Shown one piece after another: positions 1 to 12,641 of a DNA stretch of 64,000 nt. Under the pieces are notes generated by a model. It was not told the DNA's origin, searched no databases, and saw only the letters and a list, made by a program, of their open reading frames with translations. The stretch covers positions 1 to 64,000 of the forward strand of contig NZ_JABAHI010000007.1 in assembly GCF_012584445.1 (NCBI RefSeq), given 5' to 3'. Every line of letters begins with the position of its first letter. Within the stretch, counting starts at the first letter, position 1. The translations under genes and the position numbers were made by a program. This DNA is from Olsenella sp. KGMB02461. Its GTDB lineage: Bacteria; Actinomycetota; Coriobacteriia; Coriobacteriales; Atopobiaceae.

Positions 1-187
1 GTGACCCTTTTCTCGCTTCTCTTTCCTTGTGAGAAAGGGGCCACGGTATCCGGTTCTCAAGGTTCGCCGCACCGCCTGTGGTCTGTGCCACCGCGGCGCG
101 AGAAAGAACTATACGCGAGGGAGAGGGTGAGCCAAGCGAGAAGTTAGCACTTCATAATTCCTTCACATCTCGCAATAGACCCTATTA
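1..187 (-). promoter_or_regulatory. Possible rRNA-type promoter and leader reading out of the window
   Basis: No gene is visible here. On the minus strand a promoter-like pair is present: TTGGCT (130-135) and TATAGT (108-113), 16 bp apart. About 50 bp further on is a TTGAGAACC segment (52-60), resembling the boxA-like antitermination sequences of actinobacterial rRNA leaders. It is followed by complementary GAGAA/TTCTC stretches (10-40) that could fold. No rRNA is in the window, so the rRNA assignment is inference. It could equally be a strong promoter for a gene to the left. Confidence 0.3.
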
Positions 188-1579
188 TTAGAGCTGCTTA
201 AGAAGCTGTTTGGCACCGTCGAGCAGATTGTCCCTCTCAGCCTTTGTAGGGCCTTCGGCATAAATGCGAACAAGCGGCTCAGAGAGCGAGGGCTTTACCA
301 AAAGCCAGGAGTCGTCTTCATACTGGACTCGCAGGCCGTCGGCATGGCTCACGGACACAGGCTCTTGGCCCACCCCTTCTAATACAGGGTTTACCCCTGG
401 CAAAAGATTGCGCAGCACGGCATATTTGCCCGGATCCATCCGCAGTTCTTTTGAGCCAAACTCCATTTTGCCCACTTGGGCACAAAACTCATCTACCAGC
501 AACGAGAGGGGCTTTTTCTCGGCTGCTATATATTCCATGAGCAAAAGCATGGTCACGAATGCATTGCGCTCCCTGTCAAACGTAGGAACGCAAATGCCGC
601 CTAAGCCGTCGCTGGCGGTGAGCACGTTGCCTCGGCGGATCTCGTCGAAGGGCCAGGTGGGGCCAGAGGCAACGGCCACCACTTCGCAACCTAGGCGGTC
701 GGCCAGGCGGCTGGTCATGGCAGAGGAGAACCGGGGCACCACGATACGGCCTGAAAGGCCTCGGTGTTTGACAAGATGCTCTAAGAGCAGCCCATGGGCT
801 TGAGGCGCAGATACCAGTTGGCCGCGCTCGTCCACCAGAGCAGAACGGTTCGAGGGGCCGTCGATGGCGACGCCAAAGCTGGAGCGGGTCTGCTCGGTAA
901 GATATTCCAGGTCATCAACCCAGGGCTCCACCACCTCGGGGTGAAGGCCGCCAAAGGTGTCGTCTGCGGCGCTGTGGATCTCCATCGCGTCCACGCCAAA
1001 AGAGCGCAGCAACGGGGCGGCAATTCCTCGGGCGGTGCCAAAGAGGGGGTCGACCACCGCAGTGAGGTGGGCGTCGCGCACTAAAGACACATCGATGATC
1101 GACGACATGGTTGCCAAAAACGGCGAAACGAAGTCCTGCACTTCGAAGGACACAGTGGGAACGTCCACTTCGGCGGAGACCAGGTCTTCTATATGGGCGG
1201 CATCTTCTGAGGAGATGGCCGAAGAATCTGCATTGCGCACGCGCACGCCCAGATAGTCGGCACTGCGGTGGTCTGCAGTGAGCATGAGGGCGCCAATGGC
1301 TTCGGGGTCTTCGCGCACCGCTTCATTCAGGGCAGGCATGGGGCAGGGGCCATCGGACACTATGACCCTAAGTCCCCAGGCTGCCTGGGCTTTTGCAGCA
1401 ATGGCAGCGTAGGAGCCCGCATTCTGACGGGTGTCAAACCCTATATAGACAGTGCCTTTTGGATTTTGCTCATACCAAAAGGCCGCGACGGCGTCGGCAA
1501 TGCGAGCGACATTGGGCTCGCAGAAATCCTCGTCCAGCCGCGAATACCAGCCATCATTGGTGAACCGCAAGTAGGACAT
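188..1579 (-). CDS. Degenerate alpha-D-phosphohexomutase-like protein (probably not a canonical PMM/PGM)
   Basis: This 463-residue protein has the length and four-domain layout of bacterial phosphomannomutase/phosphoglucomutase, which interconverts hexose 1- and 6-phosphates. The FDTR strand near residues 48-51 and a phosphate-loop relative KPSLSEP near the C-terminus support the family. The catalytic signatures are changed, however. The phosphoserine loop TASHNP reads TADHRS (101-106), with Asp103 in place of the serine. The metal loop DGDxDR reads DGPSNR (240-245). The sugar loop GEMSGH is not recognisable. The start ATG has an AGAGGA ribosome site. The gene follows galU on the same strand, so a role in nucleotide-sugar supply or its regulation is possible. 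Canonical mutase activity seems unlikely. Confidence 0.75.
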   Translation of the reverse strand: MSYLRFTNDGWYSRLDEDFCEPNVARIADAVAAFWYEQNPKGTVYIGFDTRQNAGSYAAIAAKAQAAWGLRVIVSDGPCPMPALNEAVREDPEAIGALMLTADHRSADYLGVRVRNADSSAISSEDAAHIEDLVSAEVDVPTVSFEVQDFVSPFLATMSSIIDVSLVRDAHLTAVVDPLFGTARGIAAPLLRSFGVDAMEIHSAADDTFGGLHPEVVEPWVDDLEYLTEQTRSSFGVAIDGPSNRSALVDERGQLVSAPQAHGLLLEHLVKHRGLSGRIVVPRFSSAMTSRLADRLGCEVVAVASGPTWPFDEIRRGNVLTASDGLGGICVPTFDRERNAFVTMLLLMEYIAAEKKPLSLLVDEFCAQVGKMEFGSKELRMDPGKYAVLRNLLPGVNPVLEGVGQEPVSVSHADGLRVQYEDDSWLLVKPSLSEPLVRIYAEGPTKAERDNLLDGAKQLLKQL

Positions 1580-1650
1580 GAGAGATCCTCTGGTCTTTTT
1601 TAATCGCCGGGCTCTCCTAGGCTCGGGGCCCGGGAGAGCGTCAGGGCGAG

Positions 1651-2544
1651 TTAGAGTTCCTGAGAACCCAGCGCCTCCAAGAACATAGAGTGAATGACGG
1701 GGTCCTTGAGAGCCATACGGGCGTTGGTGCCGGCCCAGGCAGCCGGCGTCCCGGTATCGCAGCCATCTTTGGGATCCACCACGAGGGCATAGAGCTCCTC
1801 GTCCTCAAGCAGGCGCACCAGGGCGTCAGTGAGCTGGATCTCTCCGCCGGCACCGGGGGTCTGGGTGGTCAGCAGCTCCATCACGCGAGGGGTAAGCAGG
1901 TAGCGGCCCACGATAAAGAGATCGGTGGGAGCATCCTCTGGGGCAGGTTTCTCTACCAACTCCGAGATCTTGAGCACTGCACCAGGCTCATTCTCGCCGC
2001 GGGTCACACCGTCAGGAGAAGCGACGAGCTGGCCGCCCACGATACCGTAGCGGCTTACGTCCTCATGGGGCACAGGAGCCACCGCGATGACCGACGCGCC
2101 ATTGTGGGCCTGAGACACCGCCTCCATGGCCACGCACATCTCACGATTAGGCACAAAGTAGTCGCCCAGAAGAACGAAGAAGGGCTGGTTGTCGATCTTA
2201 TCGGCGGCGCAAAGCACCGCATGGCCCAAGCCCAGAGGCTCGTCCTGGTAGACAAAGGACACAGGCATCTCGCCGGTCTCGCGCACCAGGTTGGCATCGG
2301 CCTCTTTGCCCACTTCGCGCAAGTGGCCCTCTAGCTCGGGCATGGGGCTAAAGTACTCCTCGATCTGAGGCTTCTCGTGGGAGTTGACGATAACGACGCC
2401 GTCCACTGCTGCGGGCTCCAGGGCCTCTTCTACTACATATTGAATTACCGGCTTATTGAGGACCGGAAGCAGCTCTTTGGGAGTAGCCTTGGTAGCAGGC
2501 AGAAAACGAGTGCCCAAACCAGCGGCGGGGATAACAGCCTTCAT
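1651..2544 (-). CDS. galU: UTP--glucose-1-phosphate uridylyltransferase
   Basis: GalU makes UDP-glucose from UTP and glucose 1-phosphate in the cytoplasm, feeding cell-envelope glycans. At 297 residues it has the usual length. The N-terminus carries the nucleotidyltransferase signature AAGLGTRFLPATKATPKE (residues 7-24), followed by the KPVIQYVVEEA helix. Later segments (VEKP, the GGEIQLTD block) match the family. ATG follows an AAGGA ribosome site. It lies upstream of the degenerate phosphohexomutase and is probably cotranscribed with it. The 71-bp gap between them contains an inverted repeat with GCTCTCC/GGAGAGC arms and no U-tract. Confidence 0.95.
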   Translation of the reverse strand: MKAVIPAAGLGTRFLPATKATPKELLPVLNKPVIQYVVEEALEPAAVDGVVIVNSHEKPQIEEYFSPMPELEGHLREVGKEADANLVRETGEMPVSFVYQDEPLGLGHAVLCAADKIDNQPFFVLLGDYFVPNREMCVAMEAVSQAHNGASVIAVAPVPHEDVSRYGIVGGQLVASPDGVTRGENEPGAVLKISELVEKPAPEDAPTDLFIVGRYLLTPRVMELLTTQTPGAGGEIQLTDALVRLLEDEELYALVVDPKDGCDTGTPAAWAGTNARMALKDPVIHSMFLEALGSQEL

Positions 2545-2782
2545 GAAACCTTCCTTTAGCCTGCAACCCTAGGGGCCGCAGGGGCGCACAGAGCACGTGC
2601 GCCCAAACGCGCCGGCGCCGCCCTGAGAGAAGCGCCAACTGAGTGGATGCGAGAGGTCGAGCCGCAGGGGCGCACAGGGCAACAGCTGGGTTCGACCAAC
2701 CTTGATGTTACCTGTATCTGCCCGGTCTCCAGACCGTTACATACAAATGACAGGGCCATGAAAACCCCCGGAGACCCTTAAA
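2545..2782 (-). repeat. galU upstream region with a 17-bp direct repeat and a small palindrome
   Basis: No gene is seen. GCCGCAGGGGCGCACAG occurs twice in the same orientation (2575-2591 and 2661-2677, 86 bp apart). An inverted repeat CGGTCT/AGACCG lies at 2722-2735. On the minus strand these lie in the galU 5' region, so they could be regulatory or simply a local duplication. Confidence 0.5.
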
Positions 2783-3811
2783 TTATGCATTGGAATGCCG
2801 GTGCTGGCCCTCCGGCTTGTCGGCATGCTGCTGAGCCAGCACCAGGCGCGAGACCAGCGACAGCTTCGCTGGGCCAATGAGCCCTACCGCGGTGGTGGCA
2901 GCATCGAACATCAAGTGGTCGGCTGCTTCCGCTTCCAGAAGGGCCGCAGACAGCATATAGGCCGCGCCTTGGGAGCCGTCGCCTCTAAAGAGCCCCTGGC
3001 AGCGCACCAGGTCTTCTGCCCTCTGCACCGAGAATCCCCACGCCGCCACCGGCCGGGAGGCAAGGGACTCCACCAGGCGGGCATAGTCGGGCTTTTGGGC
3101 TTTTGGAGGCATGCCGAGAAGGGCGAAGCCCCGCTCGTCGGTCTGTGGGGTGAGCTGGGGCGCCACTCCGGAAGCGGTGGGGTCAAAGCAGCAGACGACC
3201 GCAGGATGGTGGGGGCGTTTCTCGGCAAGGGCGTCCAGAAGCGTGCAGGCGAGGTCCAGGGAGGGCACCTCTTCGAGCAACAGGCCTTGAGCCCCTCCGT
3301 CACAGGCGCCTTCCAGCAGGCGCAGAGTGCCAGTGAACGCAGCTATGGGGTCGGCAGCGCCCCATCGACCCAGGTTGGCCACGCCCAGGCAATAGGGCGC
3401 GGAGCGGCGACTAGCCACCTCTGTCGCCTGAAGCCCCAGGTCATAGAGCTGGTGAGCGGCGCCGTCGGCCAAAAGGTCTGCAACCGCAGTGCGCGTGTTG
3501 GCCAGGATTGCCTCGATGCCCGAGGCCGCCTCGAGCTCTTGGAAGGCCGCCACCTGCTCTGGCTCGTAGAGCGACCAGAGGGCTGAAGGCATAGTGGGAT
3601 CGAGCTTGGACAACGCAGAGGTGAGGTCTGAGGAAAGCGTGAGCGAATCCCCTTGGCCGCGCAGACGGGCTTCTAGCTCGCGGGATGCGGCCACCTGGGC
3701 ATCTTGGGAAGCCTCGTCGGAATCCAAGGGCAAGGAGGCGTGCAAAAGCTCTGCAACGGTAGGCTCAGCCTGAGGTGTGAGATCGTCGTGCCCCGAGGAC
3801 GGGTAATCCAT
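2783..3811 (-). CDS. Conserved-type hypothetical protein, possibly homocysteine-methyltransferase-like
   Basis: A 342-residue soluble protein with no signal peptide or membrane segment. The first 80 residues are acidic and look flexible. A central part (about 145-260) shows alternating hydrophobic strands and helices, including an LLLEEVPSLDLACTLLDAL block recalling the ETFPSxxEA segment of homocysteine S-methyltransferases. The zinc-binding GG-CC motif of that family is absent, so the resemblance is weak and methyl transfer should not be assumed. ATG follows a GGAGG site. It sits between the DtxR-like regulator and galU on the same strand. Function unknown. Confidence 0.6.
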   Translation of the reverse strand: MDYPSSGHDDLTPQAEPTVAELLHASLPLDSDEASQDAQVAASRELEARLRGQGDSLTLSSDLTSALSKLDPTMPSALWSLYEPEQVAAFQELEAASGIEAILANTRTAVADLLADGAAHQLYDLGLQATEVASRRSAPYCLGVANLGRWGAADPIAAFTGTLRLLEGACDGGAQGLLLEEVPSLDLACTLLDALAEKRPHHPAVVCCFDPTASGVAPQLTPQTDERGFALLGMPPKAQKPDYARLVESLASRPVAAWGFSVQRAEDLVRCQGLFRGDGSQGAAYMLSAALLEAEAADHLMFDAATTAVGLIGPAKLSLVSRLVLAQQHADKPEGQHRHSNA

Positions 3812-3859
3812 GGCAATCCTCCCGATACAGATAAGAGACGCAATAGGTTCGCTTTATGG

Positions 3860-4288
3860 CTAGGCCGTATCTACCGCAATTCCAGCCTTCTCTAGGTAAT
3901 GAACCCAACGATTCATAGTGTCATCAGATAACGCATGCTCCATGCGGCAGGCTTCTTCGTCGGCTACCTGAGGATCCACGCCCAGCTCGGTCTCTAAAAA
4001 TGTGCGGAGCGCCCTATGGGAGCGCCACAAGCGCCGAGCATAGGCGGCGCCTTCGTCGGTGAGCGTGACGCGCCCGTAGCGGTGCTGCTCCACATAGCCG
4101 TTCTCTTTAAGGGTTGACAGCGCCTTGTTCACGCTGGCTTTGGAAACCCCCAAAAGCTCCGCCACATCCACCGAACGCACCGCCTCAGACTGCTCTCGCA
4201 AGGCGATGCGCCAAATGGCTTCCAGATAATCCTCGTTGGCCATAGACAGATGGCTGGCCGGCACCATGTCCTTCTCGGACTCCGACAT
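3860..4288 (-). CDS. DtxR/MntR-family metal-dependent transcriptional regulator
   Basis: A 142-residue regulator with an N-terminal winged helix-turn-helix (about 15-75) and a dimerisation and metal-binding helix carrying ACRMEHALSDD. Cys114, Glu117 and His118 line up with the ancillary or primary metal ligands of DtxR/IdeR, which suggests iron sensing rather than the MntR manganese site. It lacks the C-terminal SH3-like domain of full DtxR and so is the short form. Members repress metal-uptake genes when metal is bound. No metal transporter adjoins it, so its targets are elsewhere. The start is an ATG behind GAGGAGGGA. It lies 36 bp downstream of murA. Confidence 0.9.
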   Translation of the reverse strand: MSESEKDMVPASHLSMANEDYLEAIWRIALREQSEAVRSVDVAELLGVSKASVNKALSTLKENGYVEQHRYGRVTLTDEGAAYARRLWRSHRALRTFLETELGVDPQVADEEACRMEHALSDDTMNRWVHYLEKAGIAVDTA

Positions 4289-4324
4289 GGGTCATCCCTC
4301 CTCTAAAAATGGCAGTTGCAGCAC

Positions 4325-5596
4325 TTAGAGCTCGTCGGGCACTGTGACGCGCTCCACATGGGCGCCCAGCGACTGAAGCTTTTCCACAAAGGACTCGTAG
4401 CCACGGTCGATGTGATGGATCGCTGACACCGTGGTGTAGCCGTCTGCCACCAGGCCCGCCATCACCAGCGCGGCGCCGCCACGCAGGTCGGGAGAGGTCA
4501 CGGGGGCTCCCGAGAAACCCTCCACCCCGTGCACGATGGCGTGATGCCCCTCGATGCGTATGTCGGCCCCCATGCGATTGAGCTCGGCTGCCAGCATGAA
4601 GCGGTTCTCAAACACGTTCTCGGTGATGATGGAGTCTCCTGCGGCGGTGGCCAGAAGCGTCATGGTTTGGGCCTGCATGTCGGTGGGAAAGCCCGGGTAA
4701 GGCAGCGTCTGGATGTCCGTGGGCTTGATGGGGCCGGTGCGCCATAGGGTGACTCCGTCTGCCTCGCGCTCGATGGTAAGGCCCATAAGCTCGTACTTCT
4801 TGAGCACAAGACCCAGATGCTGAGGGTCAAAGCCGCGCACGGTCACCGGCTCGCCCACAAGGCCGCCCATGGCGATGAAAGTGCCGGCCTCGATGCGGTC
4901 GCCCACCACCCGATGGCTCACCGGATGCAGCTCGGGGACGCCCTCGATCTCGATGAGCGGGGTGCCGGCGCCAGAGATCTTGGCGCCCATCTCGTTGAGC
5001 ATGTTGGCCAAGTCCACGATCTCAGGCTCGCGGGCTGCGTTGTCAATGGTGGTGACGCCTTGGGCATGGACCGAGGCCATCAATAGGTTCTCAGTGGCGC
5101 CCACCGAGGGAAACTCCAGCGTCACCAGCGTGCCCGCAATGCCATTGGGCGCACTGGCGTGGATGTTGCCGTGGTCTACCACGAAGTTCACGCCCAACGC
5201 CTCAAGGCCCAACATATGCATATCGATCTTGCGGGCGCCGATGTTGCAGCCGCCAGGCATGGCCACCACAGCCTTGCCAAAGCGGGCCAGAAGCGGTCCC
5301 AACACCGCTGTGGATGCGCGCATCTTGGCCACCAGATGATAGGGAGTGACCCAGGTATTGACGTCTGTAGTGTCGATTAGCAGATCATGCGGCCCTTTGA
5401 CCTCGACCTTCGCACCCAGCTCCTCCAGCACCTGCGCCATGATGTGCACGTCTGAGATGTTGGGGACATTGGTGAGCTCGTTGATGCCGGGCGCCATGAG
5501 CGTGGCTGCCATGAGCTTGAGCGCCGAGTTTTTTGCGCCCTCCACCCTGACTTCGCCGGTAATAGGGTAGCCACCCTCAATCTGAATAACCTCCAC
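4325..5596 (-). CDS. murA: UDP-N-acetylglucosamine 1-carboxyvinyltransferase
   Basis: MurA transfers enolpyruvate from PEP to UDP-GlcNAc, the first committed step of peptidoglycan synthesis. The 423-residue length is standard. Lys22-Asn23 and the loop PGGCNIGARKIDMH with catalytic Cys117 are present; Cys at this position predicts the usual fosfomycin-sensitive form. The C-terminal RGGAALVMAGL and RGYE blocks also match. The start is GTG (5594-5596) behind GGAGG with a 6-nt spacer. It is the first gene of a probable murA-dtxR-like unit on the minus strand, downstream of the ATP synthase terminator. Confidence 0.97.
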   Translation of the reverse strand: MEVIQIEGGYPITGEVRVEGAKNSALKLMAATLMAPGINELTNVPNISDVHIMAQVLEELGAKVEVKGPHDLLIDTTDVNTWVTPYHLVAKMRASTAVLGPLLARFGKAVVAMPGGCNIGARKIDMHMLGLEALGVNFVVDHGNIHASAPNGIAGTLVTLEFPSVGATENLLMASVHAQGVTTIDNAAREPEIVDLANMLNEMGAKISGAGTPLIEIEGVPELHPVSHRVVGDRIEAGTFIAMGGLVGEPVTVRGFDPQHLGLVLKKYELMGLTIEREADGVTLWRTGPIKPTDIQTLPYPGFPTDMQAQTMTLLATAAGDSIITENVFENRFMLAAELNRMGADIRIEGHHAIVHGVEGFSGAPVTSPDLRGGAALVMAGLVADGYTTVSAIHHIDRGYESFVEKLQSLGAHVERVTVPDEL

Positions 5597-5784
5597 AGCA
5601 TGCCTCCAATTATTAAGCCGAGAAACCCACCCATCCCTGCACGGGATCCCCTAGGCGCCCCGGCCCCATGATTTCCGGCTTCTAGTATGTAAGACACCAG
5701 CCCCAAAGTGCACCGGCTTTAACTTCCTACACCGCAGGCGCACATAGCGAAAAACAAGGGGCAGCGGCCAAGGACGCAAGAGGC

Positions 5785-5811
5785 AAAAGGGCGACCTTGA
5801 CGGTCGCCCTT
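5785..5811 (-). terminator. Rho-independent terminator of the ATP synthase operon
   Basis: A perfect 10-bp stem, AAGGGCGACC (5787-5796) with GGTCGCCCTT (5802-5811), around a 5-nt loop. On the minus strand it is followed by a TTTT run. It lies about 70 bp downstream of the atpC stop codon. The rest of the 285-bp atpC-murA gap shows no gene. Confidence 0.9.
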
Positions 5812-5881
5812 ATCCATCGATCCACAGAGCAGGCAGGCGGCAGCGATCTAGTCGCAGCGCGCTGAGCCTTCGGGACCACCC

Positions 5882-6316
5882 TTAGGCTTTCTGCCCGCTC
5901 CAGCGGTCATTCTCGGCAAGCAAAAGATCGCACCAGGCAATCTTCGAGTCGAAGTAGGCGCGACGGGAATCCCCCTCTGGAATGCGGCTCAACTCTTCTT
6001 GGGCCTCTTGGCGGGTCTTTTCCACCACAGAAGGCTCGATGTCGTCGATGTTGCGCGCATGGTCGGCCAAAAGGATGACCTCGGTGCCGGTGATCTCTGC
6101 GTAGCCGCCGGAAATCACGATGTAGTTTACGGTCTCGCCCTTCTCGTCCGGCTCATGCTCGATGCGCACCACGCCATCGCCCAGAGCACAGATCTCTTGG
6201 GCATGACCGGGCAAGACGCCCAGCTCGCCTGAGCGAGTGACCAGGATCACCGCGGTGGCTTCGCCCTCTTTCATGAGTTTGTCGGGGCGAACGATCTGGT
6301 AGGTGAGGTGAGCCAT
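5882..6316 (-). CDS. atpC: F1Fo ATP synthase subunit epsilon
   Basis: The epsilon subunit sits on the central stalk of F1 with gamma and can restrain ATP hydrolysis. The 144-residue product has the N-terminal beta-sandwich with the family block SGELGVLPGHAQ and a C-terminal helical part, here rich in Glu and Arg, which in this family can adopt an inhibitory conformation. It is the last gene of the operon, 6 bp after atpD, with an AAGG ribosome site just before the ATG. Confidence 0.95.
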   Translation of the reverse strand: MAHLTYQIVRPDKLMKEGEATAVILVTRSGELGVLPGHAQEICALGDGVVRIEHEPDEKGETVNYIVISGGYAEITGTEVILLADHARNIDDIEPSVVEKTRQEAQEELSRIPEGDSRRAYFDSKIAWCDLLLAENDRWSGQKA

Positions 6317-6322
6317 AGGGCC

Positions 6323-8733
<2,411 letters not shown>

Positions 8734-8737
8734 GGCT

Positions 8738-10450
<1,713 letters not shown>

Positions 10451-10453
10451 CTC

Positions 10454-10918
10454 CTATTCGCCTCCTCTGCTCTTGAGAACACGGCGCGCGTTCTCAAGTT
10501 GGGTCTTAACAGATGCGTCGCGGCGTTCACCACGCGCGTTGAAGATGATGCCTCCGATGATCGAGGGGTCCACATGCTCGACAATGAACACAGACTGGCC
10601 GTAGTCCAGCGAAAGGAACTCCTCTACCTCTTCGCGCATGTCATCATCCAAGGGAATGGCAGTTGTCACGTCCACGGCGATGACATCGTTTTCGTTATGA
10701 ACAAGATCTGAGTAGCGATTGGCGATCTCTGGCAAGAGGTTCTCGTCGCCGCGCTCCAAGATGACCTTAAGGGTGTCTGACACCTCGCCTAAGGCATTGG
10801 CCAGATCTACCAGCGTGTGCAAGTCACGCTTCTCGCGTCCCTCTGCCTTCGCGGCTTCGAGAAGAGTGCGCGCATAGGTCTCGATCTTGTCTTGCTCCAT
10901 GCGGCTATTCGTCGACAT
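10454..10918 (-). CDS. atpH: F1Fo ATP synthase subunit delta
   Basis: The delta subunit joins the peripheral stalk to F1. At 154 residues it is shorter than the typical 175-180. It keeps the N-terminal YARTLLEAA motif and the C-terminal DPSIIGGIIFNARGERRDASV block typical of delta. The ATG at 10918 is preceded by GGAG with a 6-nt spacer, and the gene overlaps the 3' end of atpF by 14 bp. A second in-frame ATG at 10900 has no ribosome site. Confidence 0.94.
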   Translation of the reverse strand: MSTNSRMEQDKIETYARTLLEAAKAEGREKRDLHTLVDLANALGEVSDTLKVILERGDENLLPEIANRYSDLVHNENDVIAVDVTTAIPLDDDMREEVEEFLSLDYGQSVFIVEHVDPSIIGGIIFNARGERRDASVKTQLENARRVLKSRGGE

Positions 10919-11510
10919 TGGCGTCTCCAGCCTCCGCCAGCGACTTCTCGATGAGGCGCTTTTGCGTCTCTACATCAAGATGCTCGCCAAGGATCTTGCT
11001 CGCCAAGTCCACGGCAAGATCTGCGGCCTGGTCTACGAGCTCAGCCATAGCTGCATTGCGCTCAGCATCGATGTTCTCGCGAGCACGATCGGTGATTTGC
11101 TTGGCATCAGCATTGGCCTTCTCGATGATGGCAGCCCGGGAAGCCTCAGCGGTCTTTTTAGCCTCAGCCACAATGTCATCAGCCTGAATCTGGGCTTTAT
11201 CAACCGCAGCCTCAGCCTTCTTCAGTGCCTCGGCGGCCTCAACCTTGGCCTGCTCGGCAGCATCCAGATTGTTCTGAATGGTCTGCTGACGAGCATCCAG
11301 CGTCTTTAACACCGTAGGCCACACAAGCTTGGCGAGGATGACCCAGATCACGATGAAGGCCACCAGCGCTGGGATGAACTCAGCAGGCTTAGGGACGAGG
11401 ATGTCGAAGGCGGAGGCAGCCAGTGCGGGTGTCGGTGCAGTGAGAATCACTGCCACGAGAGCCCCCACTGCAGAGGGCAGAGCCCCTCTACCTGCACAGG
11501 TACGATTCAT
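10905..11510 (-). CDS. atpF: F1Fo ATP synthase subunit b with signal-peptide-like N-terminus
   Basis: The peripheral stalk subunit, 201 residues from the ATG at 11510, which follows GGAGG with an 8-nt spacer. Residues about 1-32 form a typical signal peptide: a charged start, a hydrophobic core, then an ALA-ASA cleavage-like site. The expected single membrane helix (VAFIVIWVILAKLVW) follows, then a long Ala/Glu/Lys/Gln-rich coiled coil. Most b subunits have only the one membrane helix, so the extra N-terminal segment is unusual. It may be cleaved to leave an N-out protein. It lies between atpE and atpH. Confidence 0.95.
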   Translation of the reverse strand: MNRTCAGRGALPSAVGALVAVILTAPTPALAASAFDILVPKPAEFIPALVAFIVIWVILAKLVWPTVLKTLDARQQTIQNNLDAAEQAKVEAAEALKKAEAAVDKAQIQADDIVAEAKKTAEASRAAIIEKANADAKQITDRARENIDAERNAAMAELVDQAADLAVDLASKILGEHLDVETQKRLIEKSLAEAGDANVDE

Positions 11511-11546
11511 TTCTGAAACCTCCAACGAGCTTGACGCGAGTAGTAA

Positions 11547-11738
11547 TTAGGCAAGCAGGGAGACCACGAAGCCAATAAGGGCCAGTGCCTCGACGAATGC
11601 AGAGGCGAGGATGAAGACGGTGAACAGACGGCCCTGAACCTCGGGCTGACGGGCCATGGACGTAGTTGCGCCGTAGGCAGCAAGACCGATGCCCAAACCG
11701 GCACCAACAACACCAATTCCGTAACCGATGACTCCCAC
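11547..11738 (-). CDS. atpE: F1Fo ATP synthase subunit c (short form)
   Basis: The c-ring subunit, only 63 residues against the usual 70-85. The start is GTG at 11738 behind an ideal AAAGGAGG with a 4-nt spacer, so the short N-terminus is probably real. Helix 1 carries the GxGxG packing run (VVGAGLGIGLAAYGA), the polar loop is ARQPE, and helix 2 has the ion-binding Glu in FVEALALIGF. There is no Gln in helix 1 and no Ser/Thr after the Glu, so the sodium-binding pattern is absent and proton coupling is inferred. Confidence 0.95.
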   Translation of the reverse strand: MGVIGYGIGVVGAGLGIGLAAYGATTSMARQPEVQGRLFTVFILASAFVEALALIGFVVSLLA

Positions 11739-11828
11739 GATTCCTCCTTTAGCAGCGGCCCTTCCGATCGGGCCTTCTTATGGGATCGAACTATGCACAG
11801 GCGGTGTTACCCGTCGATATGCCGATGA

Positions 11829-12629
11829 TTACTCATCCTCCTCGGCGATTTGCACGTAGACTGCCGTGAGCAACGAGAACACGTATGCCTGGATGGCGGC
11901 TACAAGAATCTCAACGAGATAGATGACGATAAGCACCAGAAGCCAGAGCAGCGAGATGCCTGCACCTGTAAAGGCTTCAAGAGTGACACCCTGGGCGAAT
12001 CGAGAGATGAAAAGCGATGCCAGGATTGCGAAGGTACCCATAACCACGTGGCCGGCAAACATGTTGCAGAACAAACGCACGGCCAGCGTAATGAGTCGAA
12101 GGAACGTAGAGAACAGCTCGATGAGCCAGACGAGCCAGTCCAGCGGGAAAGGAACGCCCTTAGGCTTGAGGCTCTTGATATAACCCCAGCCGCCATCCTT
12201 TTTCACGCCTACGTAGATGAAGTACACAAACGAGATAAGCGCCAGGGCAAAGGTCACGCCAATGGTACCCGTGCCTGGATGCATGCCAGGGATAACCCCC
12301 AGCAGATTGTTGACCAGAATGAAGAAGAAGACCGTGGCGATGAAGGGGAAGTGCTGGCGCCAGGTGCTATGCAGGATGTCCTCTACCAGGTCTTTGCGTG
12401 CGAACTCGATCACATATTCCACTGCATTCACAAAGCGGCCCTGGGGCACCAAAGACGCCGACTCTTTCTTCTTAAAAATGAAAAGCACCACAAAGATGAT
12501 GGCGACGGCAAGGAACATGTAGAAGGTGTATTGAGTGATGCCTACGTTGAGGTCACCCACCACAGGCTCTGCGATGAAGCTGTCAACGAGCTCGTTAACG
12601 TGCTCAGGTAGCTCCTCGAACTCTCCCAC
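11829..12629 (-). CDS. atpB: F1Fo ATP synthase subunit a
   Basis: The membrane stator subunit that forms the ion half-channels against the c-ring. The 266-residue protein has five or six hydrophobic segments. It has the essential Arg in LAVRLFCNMFAGH and the C-terminal LVEILVAAIQAYVFSLL helix with the conserved Gln. The start is GTG (12627-12629) behind GGAGG with a 4-nt spacer. It follows the atpI-like gene and precedes atpE in the standard order. Confidence 0.96.
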   Translation of the reverse strand: MGEFEELPEHVNELVDSFIAEPVVGDLNVGITQYTFYMFLAVAIIFVVLFIFKKKESASLVPQGRFVNAVEYVIEFARKDLVEDILHSTWRQHFPFIATVFFFILVNNLLGVIPGMHPGTGTIGVTFALALISFVYFIYVGVKKDGGWGYIKSLKPKGVPFPLDWLVWLIELFSTFLRLITLAVRLFCNMFAGHVVMGTFAILASLFISRFAQGVTLEAFTGAGISLLWLLVLIVIYLVEILVAAIQAYVFSLLTAVYVQIAEEDE

Positions 12630-12641
12630 GTTTCCTCCTTC

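Noticed and set aside
2783-3811. Calling the 342-residue protein a homocysteine S-methyltransferase
   Set aside because: Only one loose block resembles the family and the zinc-binding Cys motif is missing.
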